From Dehalococcoidia bacterium (GTDB lineage: Bacteria > Chloroflexota > Dehalococcoidia > JAENJB01): DNA of 20,758 nucleotides. The stretch lies in NCBI GenBank assembly GCA_016844565.1, contig JAENJB010000008.1, forward strand, positions 1-20,758, given 5' to 3'. Shown in pieces: positions 7,918 through 15,348 of this stretch. A model generated the notes under the pieces. It was not told the origin of the DNA, did not search any database, and saw only the letters and a list, made by a program, of their open reading frames with translations. Made by a program: the position numbers and the translations under genes. Within the stretch, counting starts at the first letter, position 1; each line of letters starts with the position of its first letter.

Positions 7918-9549
7918 TTACACCAGCACTTTTTGCTGCTCGTCGGCAGCCACTTTGCCGGCGGTATTGACCAGGAAGTCTACGACGTCATCCGAAGGGT
8001 TGATATGAGGCGGCTTTAGCTGAGTGAAGTCTGCTCCGGACCTTTGCTGCTTCAACTTGTAAAGACGAAAGGCATCCTCGGTCAGAAGTGTGGTCTCCAG
8101 TGGTCTCAGGCCGGTAAAGGATTCCAACTCAGCATAGGGCGTATCAATTCTCTTAAGCTCCTCATGAACTGAGGCGGCTACCTGCTCGGCAGTGACATGG
8201 CCGTTTCCCTTGAGTTCAATGTACAGGTGCAATACCGGTTTGCTCTTGACCTCTTTGCGTACCGTCCAATCTTCGTAAGCCAGTCCGGTATTCTCTATGG
8301 CCCGCCAGATAATCTTCTCCGATAGCCTGGTAAAACCGGCAATGTCAATCTGGTCGTCGACGCGGGTGAGGAACTCCATCTGGGGAATGTCGATATTGAC
8401 TTGGTCGTTGCGCAAAGAGGTTATCCTAACCAGGTGCCCCAGTTTGTATCTCATAAATGGGCCGCCGTGGAAACTGGTAATAACCAGCTCATAGTTATTG
8501 CCGGGCTTAACCTCATCCAGCATGAGAGTCGCTGGTTGATACAGGGGGTCTTCCCTGGACTTGATACTCTCCTTTTCGGGAATAAACTCAAGGAAATTGA
8601 GATGGGGTATGAAGGTCATCCCCCGGTGGTCCCAGGTCTGCATAGCAATCAGGATAGCTTCGGTGCAACCGTGGAATTCCAGCGGCTCCCTTCCCCATAT
8701 CTCCTTGATTCTTTCTTTGTAGATCGAACTGTCTATTCCGAAGGTGATAAGACCCTTCAGCGGCCACAAATCCCTGGGCAATAAAGACCGATGGGCCAGC
8801 TTACTTTTTATCAATCCACTCGCCATACGGGGTAACGCCTTCGGTCTCTTGAGCAAGGCCTTGAAGCCCGTGTTATCGCTTTTCTGTTGGAAGCGGTCAC
8901 CGATGGCTACCGCGACACTGGACAGGGCAAAGCACACATCCAACCCCTCGGACAGAGCCATCTCGAAGCCCATCTGCATCCTCTCCTCAAAAGACATCCC
9001 TTCCGCTTCTTTTGACGGCGGCAAAAAATCGAACAGCTCCTGGGGTAACAGGCGGGCCATGGTCCCCGTGGCATACGGTGGAGGCGCCATTCCGTAGAGT
9101 ACCTTATCATGCCGATTCAAGACAATGTCGTTTCTTTGCTTGCAGGAGGAGAAAAACAGCAGAGCGAACAGCAACGGCTCTATCTCCCGGAGCTGTTCGG
9201 CCATCACCGGAACCTCGCGGAAAGGATAGTCGCCAGATTTTCCTGAAGTATGCTGCCACAGGGCTGGTTTCCTGGGCAACACATCAGCCCTCTGTGCAAG
9301 AAGATAGGGAGCATAATCAGCATAGGTGGTGAGGGGAATCTGTTTGCGGAATTCCTCCACGCTACAGGGATTAGCTCCGCCCATGATAGAACGGCCCAGC
9401 TTGCACCCTTTCATAAGTTCAAGCTGTTCGGCAAGGAGCCGCCGCTGAATCATCATAAAGTCCTCAATGCTCAGGTCGATGAAGCCGCAGCACCTCTGCC
9501 ACACCTCTTCAACTCTACCCTGTCTAATCAGTTGGACTATCTCGGTCAT
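7918..9549 (-). CDS. GH3-like acyl-adenylating enzyme
   Basis: 543 residues from ATG 9549, which is preceded by GAGGAG; an in-frame TTG at 9561 is less likely. The GH3 family belongs to the adenylate-forming enzymes: it activates a carboxylic acid with ATP and, in plants, joins it to an amino acid. Motifs here are HTSGKSG (100-106) in the place of the usual SSGTT phosphate loop, FHGCTEA in the place of the aromatic-x-x-x-E motif, and YELVITSFHGGPFMRYKLGH, matching the family's YE-x-V-x-T...RYRLGD block. The Asp of that block, which contacts the ribose in this superfamily, is H372 here. The loop also lacks the Thr-Thr pair. So catalysis may be altered; the acid and acceptor are unknown. It is the last gene of a minus-strand unit, 20 bp after a methyltransferase-like membrane protein. 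Confidence 0.72.
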   Translation of the reverse strand: MTEIVQLIRQGRVEEVWQRCCGFIDLSIEDFMMIQRRLLAEQLELMKGCKLGRSIMGGANPCSVEEFRKQIPLTTYADYAPYLLAQRADVLPRKPALWQHTSGKSGDYPFREVPVMAEQLREIEPLLFALLFFSSCKQRNDIVLNRHDKVLYGMAPPPYATGTMARLLPQELFDFLPPSKEAEGMSFEERMQMGFEMALSEGLDVCFALSSVAVAIGDRFQQKSDNTGFKALLKRPKALPRMASGLIKSKLAHRSLLPRDLWPLKGLITFGIDSSIYKERIKEIWGREPLEFHGCTEAILIAMQTWDHRGMTFIPHLNFLEFIPEKESIKSREDPLYQPATLMLDEVKPGNNYELVITSFHGGPFMRYKLGHLVRITSLRNDQVNIDIPQMEFLTRVDDQIDIAGFTRLSEKIIWRAIENTGLAYEDWTVRKEVKSKPVLHLYIELKGNGHVTAEQVAASVHEELKRIDTPYAELESFTGLRPLETTLLTEDAFRLYKLKQQRSGADFTQLKPPHINPSDDVVDFLVNTAGKVAADEQQKVLV

Positions 9550-9569
9550 TTCACTCCTCAAGCTAGCAG

Positions 9570-10166
9570 TCAGGCTCTGAATTGCTGTGTCAGCGAGTTC
9601 ATAAAAGTGTTCAGGCTCTGTCGATTGGGTACCAGCATCGGCGTTTTCTCCCTGTAGCGGTCATAGTCTGTGAACATCTTGCCGAAGACAAACCTGTCCT
9701 GCACAATAACCAGGACTATATCCAGCATGATGAATACCGGCGCGGCCACAAGCAGGAGACTGGACCTGGAGACTAGAATCAGGGAGAGCAGAACAAGGGC
9801 GAACCCGGGCACTCCCGGGTGCCGAACGAGGCCGTAAAGGCCGGTGGTTACCAGTTCATCACCCACGCCGGAAGCCAGATAGGTCTTGCGAAAAGGCAGA
9901 TTGATAAACAGCGACCATACCAGTGTGAGCAGGGATGTTGCCAGCAAGGTCGAGCCCAGCCAAGTAGACCAGGAGGGTAGTGGTAGCTTATCTGCCCCGA
10001 GGCTCACCATAGCCAGGGCGTAGAGTAACAGACCACAACCCAGCATCCAGGCAAGAGGTTTGGCCACCGGCAACCTCTTGAGGGCGACGATATCAAAAAG
10101 ATGCAGTATCAGGAAACCAAGACAACCTGTGGCTATGAAAACCATAAGTAAACCTACCCACAGCAT
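9570..10166 (-). CDS. Isoprenylcysteine carboxyl methyltransferase-like membrane protein
   Basis: 198 residues with about five membrane helices (near 2-24, 38-58, 67-90, 117-133 and 135-155). The segment ELVTTGLYGLVRHPGVPGFALVL is the cofactor-binding signature of the ICMT/PEMT-type membrane methyltransferases (TGLY..RHP.Y). A later region, D-Y-x-x-Y-R-x-x-x-P, matches their usual C-terminal D-Y-x-x-Y block. The usual Tyr/Met after RHP is replaced by Gly-Val. Such proteins methylate carboxyl groups or lipid head groups with S-adenosylmethionine; the target here is unknown. It lies just before the GH3-like gene, and both act on carboxyl groups in their families, so a shared substrate is plausible (inference). 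The start has only a weak ribosome binding site. Confidence 0.65.
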   Translation of the reverse strand: MLWVGLLMVFIATGCLGFLILHLFDIVALKRLPVAKPLAWMLGCGLLLYALAMVSLGADKLPLPSWSTWLGSTLLATSLLTLVWSLFINLPFRKTYLASGVGDELVTTGLYGLVRHPGVPGFALVLLSLILVSRSSLLLVAAPVFIMLDIVLVIVQDRFVFGKMFTDYDRYREKTPMLVPNRQSLNTFMNSLTQQFRA

Positions 10167-10300
10167 TGTGGCAGGTTGTCCTGGTAATAGGAAGGGATTC
10201 TGTTCTAGAAGACAGTTCTATTAGAGGGGAATGGACTTACTGAGGATAGGGCTGAGGGTAAGACTGAGGCTGAAAATGCTAGCAGCTAGTGAAGGTTTGA

Positions 10301-10639
10301 TTAGACCTTCGCGCCCTTGCCGGCCGAACTGCCCATGCTTTGCAGTTTATGGGTCAGTTGTTCAAAGGTCTTATCTTCCGGTAGTTTGCCCATCTCCAAA
10401 CCATAGGCAATGAAGAACTCCAGAAAAGTTCGTAAGAGCTCTCTCATTCCCTGTTGGGAAAAGTTGAATTCTTCCATGGTTATGTACTCGTGCTTCTTGG
10501 AGGCTGGCTCCTCTGAGCCATTCTTCAAACAACTATCGATAAGAGAGCAAATAAACTCCGAACGCCCCATGTCGCCACGATTCTCATCGATTCTACCTAG
10601 CAGTTCGGCATCAACTATTAGCATTCTCTTATCTGACAT
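10301..10639 (-). CDS. Ribbon-helix-helix-like small protein (possible regulator)
   Basis: 112 residues; ATG with GAAAGGA 8 nt upstream. The N-terminal 40 residues (KRMLIVDAELLGRIDENRGDMGRSEFICSLIDSCL) follow the pattern of a ribbon-helix-helix DNA-binding domain: a short strand, a helix, a turn with G-R-S-E-F, and a second helix. The remaining part is helical and acidic/polar with no known domain. It lies between a winged-helix gene and the methyltransferase gene on the same strand, so it may regulate this unit. The DNA-binding call rests on pattern only. Confidence 0.55.
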   Translation of the reverse strand: MSDKRMLIVDAELLGRIDENRGDMGRSEFICSLIDSCLKNGSEEPASKKHEYITMEEFNFSQQGMRELLRTFLEFFIAYGLEMGKLPEDKTFEQLTHKLQSMGSSAGKGAKV

Positions 10640-10673
10640 CGAACAGTCCTTTCACAATTTGTTTTGAACAAGA

Positions 10674-10696
10674 GGCAGCCTTTCGAACCTGCTGCC
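10674..10696. promoter_or_regulatory. Hairpin between the winged-helix and ribbon-helix-helix genes
   Basis: A perfect 6-bp inverted repeat GGCAGC/GCTGCC (10674-10679, 10691-10696) with an 11-nt loop. It could stabilise or separate the mRNA between the two genes. A second small stem, CGCCGGACGGCG, lies just upstream in the transcript near 10712-10723. No long U-run follows, so it is not a clear terminator. Confidence 0.3.
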
Positions 10697-10735
10697 CCTA
10701 GTTGCCAAGAAACGCCGGACGGCGAAGAGTGACCT

Positions 10736-11008
10736 TCACCTGTCCAGCCAACCGAGCATCTCGGTTATGCTGTCAATACTCTTGAGTAACTTCGAACCCG
10801 TGTCGGTCACCTGGTAGGTGACACACGGATTCCCCATCTTCATCTTGGCTATGTAACCCTGGCCCATTAGAAAGCCAAGATACTTCTGTATTTGGGCATA
10901 GCTCATATTGGCGCTGTACATGATCTCCGTTTTGCCAGCACCATTTTCCCCCACCCTCAACATATCCGCTATTATTTCCAGGTTAGACCTTCTATTGTTT
11001 ATCTTCAT
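10736..11008 (-). CDS. Winged-helix transcriptional regulator (archaeal-type HTH)
   Basis: 90 residues from ATG 11008, chosen because GGAGGAG sits 7 nt upstream; the frame is open to 11026 but without a better site. The sequence shows a compact winged helix: NLEIIADMLRV, then KTEIMYSANMSYAQIQKYLGFLMGQGYI as the helix-turn-helix, and the wing Y-Q-V-T-D-T-G-S-K-L-L. The pattern matches small single-domain regulators common in archaea and also found in Chloroflexota. It is the first gene after a strong promoter and heads the unit with the ribbon-helix-helix, methyltransferase-like and GH3-like genes. Autoregulation is likely but not shown. Confidence 0.75.
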   Translation of the reverse strand: MKINNRRSNLEIIADMLRVGENGAGKTEIMYSANMSYAQIQKYLGFLMGQGYIAKMKMGNPCVTYQVTDTGSKLLKSIDSITEMLGWLDR

Positions 11009-11031
11009 TCCTATTCTCCTCCCCACCCATT

Positions 11032-11070
11032 TGAGCTGTTCGGCTAATCTTCATGAGAATTTCAGCTCAT
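11032..11070 (-). promoter_or_regulatory. Leader with two competing inverted repeats
   Basis: In the transcript upstream of the winged-helix gene, TGAGCTG (11063-11069) can pair with CAGCTCA (11032-11038), or ATGAG (11066-11070) can pair with CTCAT (11053-11057). The two pairings share bases and exclude each other. This might be an attenuator or a protein operator; it is seen in sequence only. Confidence 0.3.
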
Positions 11071-11102
11071 AATGACGAACCTATCCGCCCCCACCGTCTA
11101 AT

Positions 11103-11131
11103 ATAATATGTCTTTCAGGAGCAACTGTCAA
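11103..11131 (-). promoter_or_regulatory. Strong sigma70-type promoter of the GH3/methyltransferase unit
   Basis: On the minus strand: TTGACA (11126-11131), a 17-nt spacer, TATTAT (11103-11108). Transcription would start near 11096 and give a leader of about 90 nt before ATG 11008. It lies just after the stop of the small basic protein gene. Confidence 0.75.
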
Positions 11132-11154
11132 GACTCTAGCTTCGAGAAGCAGGT

Positions 11155-11322
11155 TTACTCGCCCACCCGCTTCTGCACCGCATCCCTGTAAACCACAGCC
11201 AGGCCCTTGCCGTGCTGGAGCATCTTGTTCCGCTTCTTGCGCCGCTTCTTCTCGCGCCTCTCGGGCTTCGTCTCCGTCGGCTGAGTTTCTTCGGGCTGAT
11301 GATCGTTTGCCGAGTTGTCCAC
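11155..11322 (-). CDS. Small highly basic protein, unknown function
   Basis: A 55-residue frame from GTG 11322 to TAA 11155-11157; an in-frame GTG at 11337 is an alternative start. The first 20 residues are acidic/polar (DNSANDHQPEETQPTETKP). They are followed by a Lys/Arg block (ERREKKRRKKRNK) and a regular end, MLQHGKGLAVVYRDAVQKRVGE, which looks like a folded helix. It is in the same direction as uvrB, 73 bp downstream, separated by a small palindromic repeat. The block composition suggests nucleic acid binding (inference). Codon use is GC-rich and in keeping with real genes here, and the other two frames give nonsense. Confidence 0.55.
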   Translation of the reverse strand: MDNSANDHQPEETQPTETKPERREKKRRKKRNKMLQHGKGLAVVYRDAVQKRVGE

Positions 11323-11343
11323 TGCTCTCTCTCACGGCCTCTT

Positions 11344-11384
11344 GTCATTGCGAGCGAAGCGAAGCAATCTCACCTCGCAATGAC
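11344..11384. repeat. Short palindromic repeat with GTCATTGCGAG ends
   Basis: GTCATTGCGAG (11344-11354) and its exact complement CTCGCAATGAC (11374-11384) enclose the GCGAAGCGAAGCAATC-type sequence. It is the minimal form of the interspersed repeat family also seen at 18247-18424, 15293-15303 and 19337-19470. It lies between uvrB and the small basic gene. Confidence 0.75.
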
Positions 11385-11395
11385 AGAGGAAATAA

Positions 11396-13396
11396 TTACA
11401 CCCTCGGGATTATCCGTTCCTCCAGCAGCTCCCTTCTCAACTCGGTGATGCGGTCGCGCAGAAGAGCGGCCTTCTCGAATTCGAGGTTCCGGGCCGCCGT
11501 TTTCATCTGGGACTCCAGCTCCTTGATCAGCCGCGCTATCTCGTCGCGGGGAAGACCGGCCGGCGCCTCGTAGGCAACCTTCTCCTCGGCCACCGCCTTC
11601 ACCCTATCGGTGATATCCTTAATGGCCTTCCTTATACCCTGAGGCGTAATGCCATGCTCCCGGTTGTAGGACTCCTGGATGCGCCGGCGCCTCTGCGTCT
11701 CTGCGATGGCTTCCTTCATCGAGCCCGTGACGGTGTCGGCATACATCACCACATGACCATCGATATGCCGCGACGCCCGCCCCATGGTCTGAATGAGAGA
11801 CTGCGCCGACCTCAGATAGCCCTCCTTGTCGGCATCCAGGATGGCTACCAGGCTGACCTCGGGCAGGTCGAGCCCTTCCCTCAGCAGGTTGATGCCCACC
11901 ACCACATCGTAAACGCCCAGCCGCAGGTCCCGCAGAATCTCCACCCTCTCCAGAGTCTGCACCTCCGAGTGCAGGTAGTGGGTCTTGATTCCCACCTCTT
12001 GCAGGTACTCGGCCAACTCCTCGGCCATCCTCTTGGTAAGGGTGGTCACCAGACAGCGCTGGCCGCGGTCGACCCGCCTCCTTATCTGCTCCAACAGGTC
12101 ATCTATCTGCCCCTTGGTCGGCTTCACCTCCACCGTGGGCTCCAGCAGCCCGGTGGGACGCACCAACTGCTCCACAACCTGCTGATTGTGAGCGTGCTCA
12201 TAAGGCCCCGGGGTAGCGGAGACAAAAACGGCCTGGCTGATAAGACTCTCGAACTCATCGAACTTAAGCGGCCGGTTGTCCATAGCGGAGGGAAGGCGGA
12301 AGCCGAAATCCACCAGCGTCTCCTTCCGGGAACGGTCGCCGTTGTACATTCCGTGCAACTGCGGGATGGTCATATGGGACTCATCCAGGAAGAGCAGAAA
12401 GTCGTCGGGGAAGTAATCGAGAAGCGTCCAGGGCCGGCTGCCCGCTGCACGGCGAGAGAGATGGCGGGAGTAGTTCTCAACCCCCGTGCAGTAGCCCGTC
12501 TCACGGAGCATCTCGATATCATACCTGGTGCGAGCCTCCAGCCGGGCGGCCTCCAGGATCTTCCCCTGGCTCCGAAACTCCTTAAGGCGCTCTTCGAGCT
12601 CTCCCTGGATATCATCCAGGGCCGCCAGAAGGTTGTCCTGCGAGGTGACGAAATGCTTGGCGGGATAGACATCCACCGAGTCTTTCTCCCCCAGCACTTC
12701 GCCGGTGAGCGGGTCAACCTCCACCATGCGCTCGATAACATCACCCCAGAACTCTATGCGCAGGGCAATCTCCTCGTAGGCCGGCTGAAGCTCGATGGTG
12801 TCGCCTCGCACGCGGAAGCGGCCTCGGGTGAAATCGACGTCGTTGCGCACGTATTGCATGTCCACCAGTTGCCGGAGCACCTTCTCGCGAAGGCGCTTCT
12901 CCCCCTTCTTCAAGCTGAGGACAAAGCGACGGTACTCTTCCGGCGAGCCAAGACCATAGATGCAGGAGACCGAGGCCACGATAAGCACATCCCGCCGCTC
13001 GAAGAGAGACCTGGTGGCGGCATGTCGCAGCTTGTCGATCTCATCATTGATTTCCGTCTCCTTCTCGATGTAGGTATCCGTGTGCGGCACATAGGCCTCC
13101 GGCTGGTAGTAATCGTAGTAGCTGACGAAGTACTCGACGGCGTTGTGAGGCAGGAATTCCTTGAACTCGGTACACAGCTGGGCCGCCAGGGTCTTGTTGT
13201 GGCACATGACCAGCGTCGGCTTCTGCACCCTGGCTACGACGTTGGCCATGGTGAAGGTCTTGCCGCTGCCGGTTACCCCAAGCAGGACCTGCCGCTCGCA
13301 GCCGCGGTGCAACCCCTCGACCAGCTTGTCCACCGCCTGGGGTTGGTCTCCGGTGAGCTGGAAATCGGAGACAATCCGGAAATCCTCCGATTTCAC
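11396..13396 (-). CDS. uvrB: UvrABC excision repair protein, subunit B
   Basis: The 666-residue helicase-like damage-verifying subunit of nucleotide excision repair, acting with UvrA and UvrC. Motifs: GDQPQA (16-21), Walker A GVTGSGKT (40-47), the beta-hairpin region YYDYYQPEAYVP with DTYIEKE, the DESH box (LLFLDESHMT), the helicase VI block QTMGRASRH, and a C-terminal UVR domain (ELE-x-x-M-x-x-A-A-x-x-L-E-F-E-x-A). The start is taken as GTG 13396 because it overlaps the stop of the preceding gene as GTGA, a usual coupling, and fits the normal UvrB N-terminus. An ATG at 13432 would add 12 residues that do not belong to the family. The gene lies in a repair cluster with ruvA, ruvC and yebC. 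Confidence 0.96.
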   Translation of the reverse strand: MKSEDFRIVSDFQLTGDQPQAVDKLVEGLHRGCERQVLLGVTGSGKTFTMANVVARVQKPTLVMCHNKTLAAQLCTEFKEFLPHNAVEYFVSYYDYYQPEAYVPHTDTYIEKETEINDEIDKLRHAATRSLFERRDVLIVASVSCIYGLGSPEEYRRFVLSLKKGEKRLREKVLRQLVDMQYVRNDVDFTRGRFRVRGDTIELQPAYEEIALRIEFWGDVIERMVEVDPLTGEVLGEKDSVDVYPAKHFVTSQDNLLAALDDIQGELEERLKEFRSQGKILEAARLEARTRYDIEMLRETGYCTGVENYSRHLSRRAAGSRPWTLLDYFPDDFLLFLDESHMTIPQLHGMYNGDRSRKETLVDFGFRLPSAMDNRPLKFDEFESLISQAVFVSATPGPYEHAHNQQVVEQLVRPTGLLEPTVEVKPTKGQIDDLLEQIRRRVDRGQRCLVTTLTKRMAEELAEYLQEVGIKTHYLHSEVQTLERVEILRDLRLGVYDVVVGINLLREGLDLPEVSLVAILDADKEGYLRSAQSLIQTMGRASRHIDGHVVMYADTVTGSMKEAIAETQRRRRIQESYNREHGITPQGIRKAIKDITDRVKAVAEEKVAYEAPAGLPRDEIARLIKELESQMKTAARNLEFEKAALLRDRITELRRELLEERIIPRV

Positions 13397-13896
13397 CGTC
13401 CCGACCCGTCCGGATCGGCAGGCAAAGCGCACTCCTCTCCGATGCTGATCTTTTCCTGCTTTACTATCACATAGTTGACCTTGCCCGCTTCAATCAGATC
13501 CTTCAGCTTCTTCTCATCCTCGGTGAGGCGCGGGCGGTTACCGGTCTTCACCTCGATGAAGTCCACCATCTCGCCGTACTTGATCCCGATATAGTCAATG
13601 GGCCGGCTGCCGAAATAGAAGAGCCGGTCGTAGCCCGAGAGCTCCAGCACGCTGAGCAGCTCGTGCAGCCTGCCAGTAACCACCGCCCGACTCTGGGTGA
13701 TGGACTGGAGCAGTTCACGGGGCAGGTCCTTGAGGCCATCCTGAATCTCCCTGATTGACGCCTGGGAGGCCAGCGCGTAGAGCATCTTCCTCTCCATCTC
13801 GGCTATCTCAGGCGCCGCCGCCTTCTGCGGACGCACGAGTAACGCCACCAAGGCGACCAGCAGTACCAGGATGATGATTAGGAGAACAATTTCCAT
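13393..13896 (-). CDS. Membrane-anchored endonuclease related to Holliday junction resolvase
   Basis: 167 residues. The N-terminus is one membrane helix (VLLIIILVLLVALVALLV), followed by a helical stalk. The C-terminal half has the fold and motif of the archaeal-resolvase-related nuclease family (Endonuc_Holl type): GSRPIDYIGIKYGEMVDFIEVKTG, with D-(x)n-E-V-K as the metal site, then LTEDEKKLKDLIEAGKVNYVIVK. The family function is predicted, not proven; it likely cuts DNA. AGGG lies 7 nt before the ATG. It overlaps uvrB by 4 bases and follows ruvA by 96 bp. A nuclease of this type next to ruvC and ruvA supports a role in recombination or repair. Confidence 0.8.
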   Translation of the reverse strand: MEIVLLIIILVLLVALVALLVRPQKAAAPEIAEMERKMLYALASQASIREIQDGLKDLPRELLQSITQSRAVVTGRLHELLSVLELSGYDRLFYFGSRPIDYIGIKYGEMVDFIEVKTGNRPRLTEDEKKLKDLIEAGKVNYVIVKQEKISIGEECALPADPDGSGR

Positions 13897-13910
13897 GTAA
13901 AACCCTCACT

Positions 13911-13989
13911 CTGTCATTGTTATGAAAATGACAGCCTGTCCGGTTGAGATTGCTTAGCTGTTTGTGTTCTCTCCCTACTTCCGGGACAG
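13911..13989. repeat. Two inverted repeats in the ruvA-nuclease gap
   Basis: CTGTCATT at 13911-13918 pairs exactly with 13927-13934 (8-nt loop). CCTGTCCGG at 13935-13943 pairs with 13980-13989 with one bulge. The block also carries GAGATTGCTT, a fragment seen in the repeat family of this window, so it may be a decayed copy. Confidence 0.4.
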
Positions 13990-13992
13990 GTG

Positions 13993-14553
13993 TTACAGGG
14001 CCTGTTTGACCTTGTCTTCCAGGCTCATTTCGCCTTCCGGCAGCGCCTCGGCGGACCGGACCGCCTCCATAGCGGAATAGCCGAGGGAGGTGAGAGCGGC
14101 GATGACATCGGCCCTGTCCTCTGACACACCCGGCAGCACCGGCAGGCCGCCCTTCTCCAGCTTGCTCCTCAGCTCCAGCAGCAGGCGGCCGGCTATCTTC
14201 TTCCCTATCCCGGGCACCTCGCTCAGCAGCGCCGCGTCCCCGGACATGATGGCCCTGGTCAGCTGGTCCACGGTCAGCGTGGAAAGGAGAGAGAGGGCCA
14301 GCCTAGGCCCCACACCGGTCACCCCCAGCAGGGACTGGAAGAGATGCAGCTCCTCACCAGTAGCAAAGCCGTAGAGGGCGAAGCCATCCCCCTTCCAATG
14401 CAGATGAGTATGCAGGTCAACTTCGCCACCCAGCTTCCCGAGCTTCTTCAGGGTCAGAGCAGGTACAGAGACCTGAAAGCTTATCCCTCCGACCCTGACT
14501 ATGACCCAGTTATTACCCCTGAGTTCCAGCAGACCGTGAAGGCCGACGAGCAA
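13993..14553 (-). CDS. ruvA: Holliday junction branch migration protein RuvA
   Basis: 186 residues from a TTG start at 14553, supported by GGGAGG 7 nt upstream. RuvA binds the four-way junction and recruits RuvB. It shows the N-terminal OB fold (LHG-x-L-E), two helix-hairpin-helix motifs (GVTGVGPRLAL and EVPGIGKKIAGRLLLELRSKL) and a C-terminal domain with D-V-I-A-A-L-x-S-L-G-Y for RuvB contact. It follows ruvC by one base, so the two are translationally coupled. No ruvB is seen in the window. Confidence 0.96.
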   Translation of the reverse strand: MLVGLHGLLELRGNNWVIVRVGGISFQVSVPALTLKKLGKLGGEVDLHTHLHWKGDGFALYGFATGEELHLFQSLLGVTGVGPRLALSLLSTLTVDQLTRAIMSGDAALLSEVPGIGKKIAGRLLLELRSKLEKGGLPVLPGVSEDRADVIAALTSLGYSAMEAVRSAEALPEGEMSLEDKVKQAL

Positions 14554-14554
14554 T

Positions 14555-15058
14555 TTATTTCCTCCCTTGCCGAAGCAGCGCCGCCAGGCGGCTTTCGCAG
14601 CAATGACAGATAGCTACCGCCAGCGCATCGGCGGCATCGTTGGGCTCAGGGACACTGGCCATGCCAAGCTGGAGTCGCACCATCTCCTGTATCTGCGCCT
14701 TGCCGCTGCCGCCATAGTTGGCAACGCGCTGCTTCACCTGCGCCGGTGTGTAGGCGAACACCGGAATGTTCTCATTGGCGGCGGCCAGAATAGCGATAGC
14801 CTGGGCGCGGCCAATGGCCAGAGCAGCCTGGACATAGGTACCGACAAAGGGCTCCTCTATGGCGAGGACATCGGGCCGGTGACGCGCGATGACCTCCATG
14901 GTCCCACGATAGAGATGGCGCAAACGCTGGATTACGTCATCTCTGGAGGGAGCAGTCAAGACGCCGTAGTCGACCAGGGTGAGGTCCCCGTTCCTCTCCT
15001 CCAGCACCCCATACCCCATGACCCGGGTGCCCGGGTCAATGCCCAGTATCCTCGTCAC
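14555..15058 (-). CDS. ruvC: Crossover junction endodeoxyribonuclease RuvC
   Basis: 167 residues from GTG 15058; the frame stays open further upstream, but this start gives the family N-terminus TRILGIDPG. RuvC cleaves Holliday junctions. All four acidic catalytic residues are present: D8 (GIDPGT), E68 (AIEEPF), D141 and D144 (NDAADALAVA). The K-Q-R-V-x-N-Y-G-G-S-G-K segment is also intact. The ribosome binding site is weak. It lies between yebC and ruvA, a common order, with a palindromic repeat upstream. Confidence 0.95.
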   Translation of the reverse strand: MTRILGIDPGTRVMGYGVLEERNGDLTLVDYGVLTAPSRDDVIQRLRHLYRGTMEVIARHRPDVLAIEEPFVGTYVQAALAIGRAQAIAILAAANENIPVFAYTPAQVKQRVANYGGSGKAQIQEMVRLQLGMASVPEPNDAADALAVAICHCCESRLAALLRQGRK

Positions 15059-15180
15059 TTCTCTTCGCCCCGATGCATCGGGATCGCCACACACATTACG
15101 ATAACTCTACCCTGTCTCTGCCATTTTCTCTCTCCCCTGGAGGGAGAAGCCCTCGCCGAACAGGCGGGGGAGAGCTTAGA

Positions 15181-15303
15181 GAGAGGGGGATTCATCTTCC
15201 ACAGCACACCCTCTCCCTATCCCTCTCCCGTCAAGGGAGAAGGAACATCACGGATTGCTTCGCGGAGTTTATCCTGAGCCTTCAGCGAAGGGCTCGCAAT
15301 GAC
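15181..15303. repeat. Interspersed palindromic repeat, copy in ruvC-yebC gap
   Basis: Bases 15181-15261 match 18308-18388 in 80 of 81 positions. The block contains CCCTCTCCC...CAAGGGAGA palindromes, followed by GGATTGCTTC and ending in CTCGCAATGAC at 15293-15303. The left end is less clear; related CTCTCTCCCCTGGAGGGAGA sequence begins near 15127. There is no coding content. Confidence 0.8.
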
Positions 15304-15348
15304 AGAACTGCATTAGCAAACGATCTCGATAAGTCGGGACGTGCGGCG

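Noticed and set aside
10674..10696. tRNA T-arm-like GGTTCGAAA sequence
   Set aside because: The stem-loop has an 11-nt loop and no acceptor, D or anticodon arms nearby.
11654..13474. 606-codon open frame on the plus strand
   Set aside because: It is the antisense of uvrB, whose motifs are complete; no ribosome binding site or domain in the plus frame.
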